Shown here: positions 1-5,160 of the stretch, piece after piece
Layout of the letters: each line of letters starts with the position of its first letter
Numbering within the stretch: the first letter of the stretch is position 1
NCBI GenBank assembly: GCA_020054055.1
Contig: JAGVLZ010000039.1
Span: 1 to 7,366 of the forward strand
Source of the DNA: Phycisphaerales bacterium
Lineage (GTDB): Bacteria; Planctomycetota; Phycisphaerae; Phycisphaerales; UBA1924
Length of the DNA stretch: 7,366 nucleotides
Direction: 5' to 3'
Notes under the pieces: model-generated
What the model saw: only the letters and a program-made list of their open reading frames with translations
Told to the model about the DNA's origin: nothing
Databases searched by the model: none
Position numbers and translations under genes: made by a program

Positions 1-649
1 CGCCGCGCAACTCAATCAACTCCTCAAAGGATGGGACGGCGCCTCCGCCGACGTCACCTGGGGCAAGCCCACCGGCCGCGGCTATCACCACGAGGTGGAC
101 CAGACCAACCAGGTCCACATCGCCATCGCCATGGACGCCCCCGCCGAACCCGACGCGGGGTGCTGGCCCGAGCGCATCGCCACCGCCGCCCTTTCGGGCG
201 ACATGTCCGGGCGCCTCTTCACCGAAGTGCGCGAGAAACGCGCCCTCTGCTACAGCGTCTACGCCTCCTACGCCGCCGACGCGAAGTACGGCCGCACCAC
301 CGCCTACGTCGGCACCACCCCCGACAAAGCCCAGCAGAGCCTCGATGTCCTCATGGCCGAACTGCGACGCATTCTCACCCCCGATGGCCGCATCACAAAG
401 GACGAGTTCCAGCGCGCCGTCATCGGCATGAAGAGCAAACTCGTCATGAGCGGCGAGAGCAGCGCCGCCCGCGCCAACGCCCTCGCACGCGACTGGTGGA
501 AACTCGGCCGCACACGCTCACTCGAAGAACTCACCCACGCCATCGACGCCATCACCCTCGACCAGGTGAACGCGCACCTCGCGCAGCGCAAGCAAGGCGA
601 GATCACCATCGCAACAATTGGACCGGCACCGCTCAACCCTTCCGCTTGA
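1..649 (+). CDS. M16-family zinc metallopeptidase, C-terminal part (5' end outside window)
   Basis: The reading frame is open from base 2 to a TGA at 647-649 and gives 215 residues of the C-terminal half of a pitrilysin/insulinase-type (M16) peptidase. The key signature is GRLFTEVREKRALCYSVYA, encoded at about 209-268. It contains an Arg (230-232) and a Tyr (251-253) seven residues apart, the spacing of the substrate-binding Arg/Tyr pair known in the C-terminal M16 domain. The catalytic HxxEH motif belongs to the N-terminal domain and would lie upstream, so whether this is an active peptidase or a non-catalytic partner cannot be judged. A GTG at 95 is a possible but unlikely start, because homologous sequence (QLNQLLKGW, then GRGYHHEVDQTNQVHIAIAM) continues upstream of it. 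The role is probably processing or turnover of exported or small peptides. The gene converges on the beta-helix gene. Confidence 0.85.
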   Translation, partial: AAQLNQLLKGWDGASADVTWGKPTGRGYHHEVDQTNQVHIAIAMDAPAEPDAGCWPERIATAALSGDMSGRLFTEVREKRALCYSVYASYAADAKYGRTTAYVGTTPDKAQQSLDVLMAELRRILTPDGRITKDEFQRAVIGMKSKLVMSGESSAARANALARDWWKLGRTRSLEELTHAIDAITLDQVNAHLAQRKQGEITIATIGPAPLNPSA

Positions 650-654
650 TCGTC

Positions 655-710
655 GGGAGCGAGGGAAGCCGCCTCTGAGCGAGTCTTCGAGCGAAGAGGC
701 GGATGCTCCC
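655..710. terminator. Hairpin between convergent genes, possible bidirectional terminator
   Basis: A perfect 8-bp inverted repeat (ccgcctct at 669-676, agaggcgg at 695-702) encloses an 18-base loop. An outer arm (gggagc 655-660, gctccc 705-710) extends the stem across a bulge. It lies in the 86-base gap between the convergent peptidase and beta-helix genes, where a shared terminator is expected. No T-run follows on either strand, so factor-independent termination is not proven. The loop holds the 12-mer cgagtcttcgag, which recurs at 4904-4915. Confidence 0.4.
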
Positions 711-735
711 GCCCCGAAGCCCCTTGAGCGCCGAA

Positions 736-2379
736 TCAGAAATCAAAGTTCGCCCACGCCTGGTCGAGGTGAAAGTTGGAGTTGTCGGTCGCGTTCTGGA
801 TGTCCCCTACCGCGTTGAAAATAGCGGTCGTGAACGTGCTCCACCGGTTGCGGATGATCTGGTTGTTGGCCCCGTCGACGCGGAGGTCGAAGGTGCCATT
901 GCCGCGCATCAGGCACGAATCCACCCGGCTCCCGTTGTTCGAGATCCGCATCCCGAACGAAAGGTTGTCCTTGGAGACGCAGCCCACGATCAGATTCCGG
1001 CCGAACGACTCGAAGCCCACGTCGGCGTTGGCGGTCGCGGTGCAGCCGACCGTGCTCGACCCTTCCGCGAGCGTGAATCCGTCGCCGGTCTGGACTCCGC
1101 CGTCGTTCGAGTGCGCGGTGCAATCGGTCAGGGAGCAGTTCTCCGCGGTGAAGAACCCATCGCCGTCGTTGTCCCGGGCCATGCAGTCCGAAGCCCGCGA
1201 CGATGTCCCGAGGTTGAACCCGGACGAGCCGTTGTTCCGCGCGATGCACCGCGAAAGTTCGCACGCCTCGCCGACATCGAATCCGAACGAGGCGTTGTTC
1301 GAGGCGGTGCAGCCGCTCAGGGTGCAGGTCGAGCCGACCGCGAACCCCTCGCCATCATCGAACGTCGCGGTGCAATCGGTCATCACCGCGTCGGCCGACG
1401 CGACAAACCCGTCCGTCGTGTTGAACGAGGCGGTGCAGCCGGTGGCGGTGGACGAGTCGGAGAGATTGAACCCGAACGAGCCGTTCGAGAGCGCCGTGCA
1501 GTTCGTGAACGAGGAGAGCCCCGCGGAGGAGGAATCGAACCCGCCCCCCGAGTTGCCCTGCGACGTGCAGTTGCGGGCCGTGCTCGCGTTTCCGAGGAAC
1601 ATCCCCGCCTCGGCCCCGTTGCCGGCGGCGGTCGAATCCGCCACCACGCATCCCGTACCCGTCAAGATGCCGATCCCGCCGTTGCCGTCGGCGGTGCAGG
1701 CGGTCAAAGTGCTTCGATTGCCGGCGTCGAATCCCCGCCCCAGGTTCGCCGAGGCGGTACAGCCGCGCGCGGAGTTCGACAGGCCGAGGTCGCACCCCAC
1801 CCCGTCGTTCGAGAAAGCGGAGCAGTCGCTGAGCGAGTTGTTCGCGCCGGTCTCGAAACCGTCGAAGAAGTTGTTCGACGAGGTACACCGAGTCAGGATC
1901 GTGCTCGGACCCGTGAGAAATCCGTTGTTCCCGCACGAGTTGACGCGGAGATCGGTGAGGGCGGCATCGACGGCGGCGGAGGTGTTGATGCCGTTGGTGG
2001 TCGTGCCGCGGACCACGCCGTTCGAGACCGCGATGCTCGAGCGGGTGCCCGAGACCAGGACGCCGGTGGTGAACGCGAAGACGGGCGAGTTGCGGATCGA
2101 GAAGCCGCTCAGGTCCAGCGTGACCTCGCTGGAAGCGATGGTGACGGCGGTCTGCCCCGCGGCCGTCGGCTCCAGAGGCCCGGTCAGGTAGTACGACCCG
2201 GGCGCCGAGATCACAAAGGGCACGTTCTCCTGCCCGATCGGCCTCCGCGGCTCAACCTCCGTCAGCGTCTTGTGCGTCTCCGCAACCGGACCGACAGGCG
2301 GGTTCAGGTCCCCGCCGCGCACCGCGACCGACAACGCAAACACAACCGATGAAAAAGCCAGTGCATGGGTCCGATTCAT
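736..2379 (-). CDS. Secreted right-handed parallel beta-helix repeat protein
   Basis: This encodes 547 residues. The ATG at 2379 is preferred over one 33 bases further upstream, because a clear AAGGAG lies 7 bases before it and a signal peptide starts there (MNRTHALAFSSVVFALSVAV). Residues ~50-100 carry the opening typical of planctomycete beta-helix proteins (ENVPFVISAPGSYYLTGPL, then VTLDLSGFSI). From about residue 145 to 510 the protein is a run of coils with consensus CTAxxNxxxGF plus ~10 variable residues, mostly exactly 21 residues long. Cys recurs at 165, 186, 207, 228, 271, 294, 315, 336, 357, 378, 399, 420, 446, 467 and 489. The C-terminus (NQIIRNRWS to AWANFDF) resembles the usual capping end of such proteins. 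The fold is the pectate-lyase/NosD-like solenoid, but no catalytic residues are recognisable. It is probably an exported surface or extracellular protein; its ligand is unknown. Confidence 0.85.
   Translation of the reverse strand: MNRTHALAFSSVVFALSVAVRGGDLNPPVGPVAETHKTLTEVEPRRPIGQENVPFVISAPGSYYLTGPLEPTAAGQTAVTIASSEVTLDLSGFSIRNSPVFAFTTGVLVSGTRSSIAVSNGVVRGTTTNGINTSAAVDAALTDLRVNSCGNNGFLTGPSTILTRCTSSNNFFDGFETGANNSLSDCSAFSNDGVGCDLGLSNSARGCTASANLGRGFDAGNRSTLTACTADGNGGIGILTGTGCVVADSTAAGNGAEAGMFLGNASTARNCTSQGNSGGGFDSSSAGLSSFTNCTALSNGSFGFNLSDSSTATGCTASFNTTDGFVASADAVMTDCTATFDDGEGFAVGSTCTLSGCTASNNASFGFDVGEACELSRCIARNNGSSGFNLGTSSRASDCMARDNDGDGFFTAENCSLTDCTAHSNDGGVQTGDGFTLAEGSSTVGCTATANADVGFESFGRNLIVGCVSKDNLSFGMRISNNGSRVDSCLMRGNGTFDLRVDGANNQIIRNRWSTFTTAIFNAVGDIQNATDNSNFHLDQAWANFDF
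850..1887 (-). repeat. 63-bp-period coding repeats (beta-helix coils)
   Basis: Residues ~165-510 of the beta-helix protein consist of about 16 consecutive degenerate units. Most are 63 bases (21 codons); a few have grown to 22, 23 or 26 codons (after residues 249, 271, 420 and 467). The invariant part is Cys-Thr-Ala, an Asn three positions on, and Gly-Phe. The units are diverged at DNA level, so this is an old amplification of a structural module. Because of the repeats, the opposite strand is also open for long stretches without being coding. Confidence 0.8.
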
Positions 2380-2386
2380 GGCGACG

Positions 2387-2392
2387 CTCCTT
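2387..2392 (-). promoter_or_regulatory. Ribosome binding site that sets the beta-helix start
   Basis: On the minus strand this reads AAGGAG, 7 bases before the ATG at 2379. It is the clearest Shine-Dalgarno in the left part of the window and favours that ATG over the in-frame ATG at 2412. A TTGACG (minus strand, 2453-2448) lies further upstream and could be a -35 element, but no convincing -10 was found at the right distance. Confidence 0.7.
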
Positions 2393-2537
2393 GGAAAAAT
2401 AGCGTGGGTCACTCTCGGAGAGAGAGAGCCTCACGTTCCAAGGACAGCGTCAACCGCTCGGCGGTGTGACCGCAATCCTTTGGATTGTGTGCCGCGTGCG
2501 ATCGAATCCGTGCATCCTTCGCCCGGCGCTCCCCCCG

Positions 2538-2543
2538 TACAAT
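2538..2543 (+). promoter_or_regulatory. Candidate -10 box of metG, placed for a leaderless transcript
   Basis: TACAAT ends 6 bases before the metG ATG at 2550, so transcription from it would begin at or next to the start codon. There is no Shine-Dalgarno before metG, which fits a leaderless mRNA. No good -35 is visible. The nuclease-methylase gene has a similar hexamer at exactly the same distance. Confidence 0.35.
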
Positions 2544-2549
2544 CACCCG

Positions 2550-4223
2550 ATGCCCGGAACAAAGCCCTACTACATCACCACCCCCATCTACTACGTCAAC
2601 GACCGACCCCACGTCGGCTCCTGCTACACCACCCTCCTCGCCGACTGCGCCGCGCGGTTCATGCGCGCCGCCGGACGCCCCACCTACTTCCTCACCGGCA
2701 CCGACGAGCACGGCCAAAAGGTCGAAAAATCCGCCGCCGCAAAGGGCGTCACCCCCAAGCAACTCGCCGACGAGAACGCCGATCACTTCAAGGCCGCATT
2801 CGACTTCCTCCACTGCACCCACGACCACTTCATCCGCACCACCGACGCCGCCCACGAAGCGCAGGTCCAGGAAGCGCTCCGAAGGCTCATCAAATCAGGC
2901 GACGTCTACCTCGGCACCTTCGAGGGGTGGTACGACGAAGGCCAGGAGGAGTACGTCACCGACAACCAGGCGCGCGAGAAGGACTACAAAGCCTTCAACG
3001 GCCAGCCCCTCATCAAAGCCAAGGAAGAAAACTACTACTTCCGCCTCAGCGCCTTCCAGAAGCGCCTCGAAGAGTTCTTCGACAAGAACCTCGACTTCGT
3101 CCGCCCCGAAGGCCGCCGCAACGAAGTGCTGGGCCGACTCAAGATGGGTCTTCAGGACGTCCCCGTCAGCCGCACCAACTTCTCATGGGGCATCCCCTTC
3201 CCCAAAGACATCGACCCCACCGGCAAGCATGTCACCTACGTCTGGATCGACGCGCTCTTTAACTACATCACCGCATTGAACTTGCTCGCCCCCCCCAACG
3301 CTCGGGATGAGTCCGCGAATCCCGTGGCCGCCAACTTCTGGCCCGCCCAAATCCACGCCATCGGAAAAGAGATCCTCTGGTTCCACGCCGTCATCTGGCC
3401 CGCGCTCCTGATGGCGCTCAATCTCCCCACCCCCCACTGCGTCTACGCCCACTCCTTCTGGATCCGCGAAGGCCGCAAAATGTCCAAGAGCCTCGGCAAC
3501 TTCATCGACCTCGAAACCATCCACGCCTACTGCGACACCTACTCCGTCGATGCGTGGCGCTGGTTCATGCTCACGCAGGGGCCGATCGAAGCGACCGACG
3601 CCGACTTCTCGCACGCGAAGTTCATCGAGGTCTACAACGCCGACCTCGCCAACGGCATCGGCAACGCCGCCAGCCGCGTGCTGAACATGATCGAGAAATA
3701 CTTCGGCGGCTCCGTCCCCGAATCGCGCGGCCTCAACGACCACGCCGACCACGATTGGCCCGCCCTCGCCAAAGCAGCCCTCGACGCCGCAACCCACGGC
3801 ATGAACCGCTTCGACCTCGCCGGCGCGCTCAGCGCAGGCATGTTCCTTTCCAAGCGCGTCGATGCCTACATCGTCGCCACCGAACCCTTCCGCATGGCGA
3901 AAGACCCCACGCGCATGCCCGAAGTCGGCTCCGTCCTCTACAACTGCGCCGAAGCCCTCCGCCTCGCCGCCACCCTCCTCTCCTGCGCCATGCCCTCAAA
4001 GATGGCCGACGTTCTCCAACGCTTCGGACAAGCACCGATAAGCGACCACGCACGGGATGAGCAACGCGAATCCCGTGGTCAAGCCTCGCTTCCTCTCTCC
4101 GAACTCTGCCAATGGGGAAGACTCAAGCCAGGCACGCGCGTCACAAAAGGCGAGAGTCTCTTCCCCCGCGCCGACCCCGCCGCGTCGCCGCCATCGTCGA
4201 CCTCTCTGGTCCCCGATCCCTGA
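2550..4223 (+). CDS. metG: Methionyl-tRNA synthetase
   Basis: This 557-residue class I synthetase charges tRNA-Met with methionine in the cytoplasm. Visible motifs are TPIYYVNDRPHVGS (residues 11-24, holding the HIGH-type HVGS at 21-24), TGTDEHG (49-55), an EGWYDEGQEEYVTDNQ knuckle without cysteines (about 125-140, so no zinc site there), SWGIPFP (212-218), YVWIDAL (230-236) and KMSKS (310-314). It ends with the family's WGRLKPGTRVTKGESLFPR (522-540) and has no C-terminal tRNA-binding domain. The ATG at 2550 is chosen because homology begins at once; an in-frame GTG at 2466 would add 28 unrelated residues. Two segments look foreign: about 248-260 and 499-520, each carrying one copy of a palindromic DNA repeat. 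The last ~15 residues are a low-complexity tail reading into heptad DNA repeats. The gene is divergent from the beta-helix gene, and its stop is 18 bases before the next ORF. Confidence 0.95.
   Translation: MPGTKPYYITTPIYYVNDRPHVGSCYTTLLADCAARFMRAAGRPTYFLTGTDEHGQKVEKSAAAKGVTPKQLADENADHFKAAFDFLHCTHDHFIRTTDAAHEAQVQEALRRLIKSGDVYLGTFEGWYDEGQEEYVTDNQAREKDYKAFNGQPLIKAKEENYYFRLSAFQKRLEEFFDKNLDFVRPEGRRNEVLGRLKMGLQDVPVSRTNFSWGIPFPKDIDPTGKHVTYVWIDALFNYITALNLLAPPNARDESANPVAANFWPAQIHAIGKEILWFHAVIWPALLMALNLPTPHCVYAHSFWIREGRKMSKSLGNFIDLETIHAYCDTYSVDAWRWFMLTQGPIEATDADFSHAKFIEVYNADLANGIGNAASRVLNMIEKYFGGSVPESRGLNDHADHDWPALAKAALDAATHGMNRFDLAGALSAGMFLSKRVDAYIVATEPFRMAKDPTRMPEVGSVLYNCAEALRLAATLLSCAMPSKMADVLQRFGQAPISDHARDEQRESRGQASLPLSELCQWGRLKPGTRVTKGESLFPRADPAASPPSSTSLVPDP
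3304..3327 (+). repeat. Palindromic repeat, copy 1 (inside metG)
   Basis: The sequence reads gggatgag, then tc, then cgcgaatcccgtgg. It matches copy 2 at 4054-4078 in all but a few central bases and is one base shorter. The ends gggat/atccc pair as a hairpin. It is read in frame as part of ARDESANPV in a loop before the NFWPAQIHAIGKEI segment of MetRS, a position where the family tolerates variation. Confidence 0.6.
4044..4080 (+). repeat. Palindromic repeat, copy 2 (near 3' end of metG)
   Basis: The core at 4054-4078 reads gggatgag, caa, cgcgaatcccgtgg. A perfect 8-bp stem (cacgggat 4051-4058, atcccgtg 4070-4077) is possible, as is an alternative 7-bp stem (gaccacg 4044-4050, cgtggtc 4074-4080). 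It is translated as part of HARDEQRESRG between the MetRS helical domain and the conserved WGRLKPGT tail. After the shared ARDE it is read in a different frame from copy 1, so the resemblance is of DNA rather than protein. Confidence 0.65.
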
Positions 4224-4240
4224 TCCCTGGTCCCTTCCCC
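4206..4240 (+). repeat. Five heptanucleotide tandem repeats across the metG stop
   Basis: Consecutive heptamers ctggtcc, ccgatcc, ctgatcc, ctggtcc and cttcccc fill this stretch exactly, with consensus CTGRTCC. They encode the last residues of MetRS, supply its TGA stop (4221-4223) and end one base before the ATG of the next gene. Because 7 is not a multiple of 3, gain or loss of a unit upstream of the stop would change the MetRS tail frame. Confidence 0.6.
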
Positions 4241-4241
4241 C

Positions 4242-4871
4242 ATGAACCCCCCCGACCCCCAAGACCCCGACTCCCAAGCCCTCGAGCACGCGCGCGCCGT
4301 CTTCAACGCGAACCCCGAGGGCCGCCTCCTCTTCGACGAGCGCGCCATCACCATCAAGTACATCATCGACCCGAAAGACGGCCGTCTCGTCGCCAGCGTC
4401 CCCGTCGCCGTCTGCACCACGACCGATCTCGTTCTGCACGTCCCCGAAGAAACGGTCGACGCACTGCAACTCCTCATCACCGCCGAGGAATGCGAAGAGT
4501 CCCTCGCCACCGACCGCTGGCTCGCCTACCACGGCGAGCCCGAGCACGTCCGCTGGGCCACCTTCTGGATCGATAGCGCCCGCCACGGCCCCTGGGTCTT
4601 CGATGGCGACGCCCTCACCCTCCCCAACCCGCTCGTCGCGCACGAAACCGCCCTCTGCAAACTCCTGAACGCCGACAAATCGAAACTCGCCAAGGTCTGC
4701 CAGCGCTTCGCGGGAGTTCCAGTCCCCGACCCCGTCTGCGTCGGCGTCGATCCCCGCGGCCTCCACATCCGCGCCCGCTTCGGCGTCGTCCGAGTCGAGT
4801 TCGATTCGATCATGAACGACGCCGCGTTAGCGCAAGCCGCGATCGCCGCAATGCTCGGCGCAGTCAAATAG
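4242..4871 (+). CDS. PNPOx-like split-barrel protein with C-terminal DUF2470 domain
   Basis: This encodes 209 residues, ending in TAG at 4869-4871. Residues ~20-130 (RLLFDERAITIKYIIDPKDG, then LVASVPVAV) look like the flavin-binding-type split barrel of the pyridoxamine-phosphate-oxidase superfamily. Residues ~137-206 match the pattern of DUF2470/HugZ C-terminal domains: ALCKLLNADKSKL, then VGVDPRGLHIRARFG, VRVEF, and a final helix. HugZ-type relatives degrade or bind heme, but the usual MNxDH signature is here LNADK (142-146), so the histidine is absent and heme binding should not be assumed. There is no signal peptide or membrane segment, so it is cytoplasmic. It starts 18 bases after metG with no Shine-Dalgarno, which suggests co-transcription and perhaps translational coupling. 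Its function is unknown; assignment to the superfamily rests on pattern recognition only. Confidence 0.65.
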   Translation: MNPPDPQDPDSQALEHARAVFNANPEGRLLFDERAITIKYIIDPKDGRLVASVPVAVCTTTDLVLHVPEETVDALQLLITAEECEESLATDRWLAYHGEPEHVRWATFWIDSARHGPWVFDGDALTLPNPLVAHETALCKLLNADKSKLAKVCQRFAGVPVPDPVCVGVDPRGLHIRARFGVVRVEFDSIMNDAALAQAAIAAMLGAVK

Positions 4872-4874
4872 CCT

Positions 4875-4899
4875 CCTCCCCCGGTCCAACCGGGGGAGG
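4875..4899. terminator. Strong hairpin between convergent genes
   Basis: A perfect 10-bp stem (cctcccccgg 4875-4884, ccgggggagg 4890-4899) has a 5-base loop tccaa and starts 4 bases after the stop of the DUF2470 gene. It would terminate that transcript and also lies beyond the 3' end of the minus-strand dockerin remnant. There is no T-run. Right after it, at 4904-4915, the 12-mer cgagtcttcgag found in the 655-710 hairpin appears again. Confidence 0.6.
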
Positions 4900-4939
4900 T
4901 GCCCGAGTCTTCGAGGGCGGAGGGGGCGCGCCGCGAACG

Positions 4940-5160
4940 TTACGGACACTCCTCCAAAAAGTTCGACAGCACCGCCATCACATCCTTGAAGTCCACGAGC
5001 CCGCTGCAATCCGCATCGCCGATCCCCAGCCCCGACTCGTCCACCGCGCCGAAGTTCGCAAGAACATGCGCGACATCCCCAAAGTCCACGCGCCCGGGCG
5101 CAACCCCATCCGCATTCCCAAAGCAGGACTTGCAGGCCGATCGCTCGGTATCCTGACCCC
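4940..5160 (-). pseudogene. Orphan dockerin-like tail of a lost secreted protein
   Basis: The minus strand (5134 to stop TAA at 4940-4942) encodes about 64 residues that form the two calcium-binding-type repeats found at the C-terminus of many planctomycete exported proteins. These are GNADGVAPGRVDFGDVAHVL, then GDADCSGLVDFKDVMAVLSN, ending FLEECP. The second loop has the D-x-D-x-S-G-x-V-D-x-x-D pattern; the first has two extra residues. Upstream the reading frame runs on for about 20 residues that do not look like protein (an Arg/Trp-rich stretch) and overlap the start of the methylase gene on the other strand, whose ATG is at 5161. No signal peptide and no catalytic or binding body exists. 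Such a domain alone has no known role, so it is read as the leftover 3' end of a larger gene whose 5' part was replaced by the restriction-modification locus. Confidence 0.7.
5149..5154 (+). promoter_or_regulatory. Candidate -10 box of the nuclease-methylase gene
   Basis: TATCCT ends 6 bases before the ATG at 5161, the same spacing as TACAAT before metG. There is no Shine-Dalgarno, consistent with a leaderless transcript. A TTGCAG at 5130-5135 is too close to be a normal -35. Confidence 0.3.

Noticed and set aside
850..1887. Regular 63-bp periodicity suggesting a CRISPR-like array
   Set aside because: Units are diverged, without constant repeats and unique spacers, and translate into a coherent beta-helix.
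703..2352. A 549-codon open frame on the plus strand opposite the beta-helix gene (and another at 776-2191)
   Set aside because: The translations are low-complexity (Arg/Gly/Val or Pro/Ser-rich) with no domain. They exist because GC-rich repeats lack stops on the opposite strand. The minus-strand frame has a ribosome site, signal peptide and structural repeats.
2411..2432. ctctcggagagagagag tract in the divergent promoter region as a hairpin or operator
   Set aside because: The only perfect stem leaves a loop of one base, so it is treated as a simple purine-rich tract.
3996..4766. A 256-codon open frame on the minus strand opposite the DUF2470 gene
   Set aside because: It shows Glu/Gly/Val-rich shadow composition, and the plus-strand frame gives a domain-like protein.
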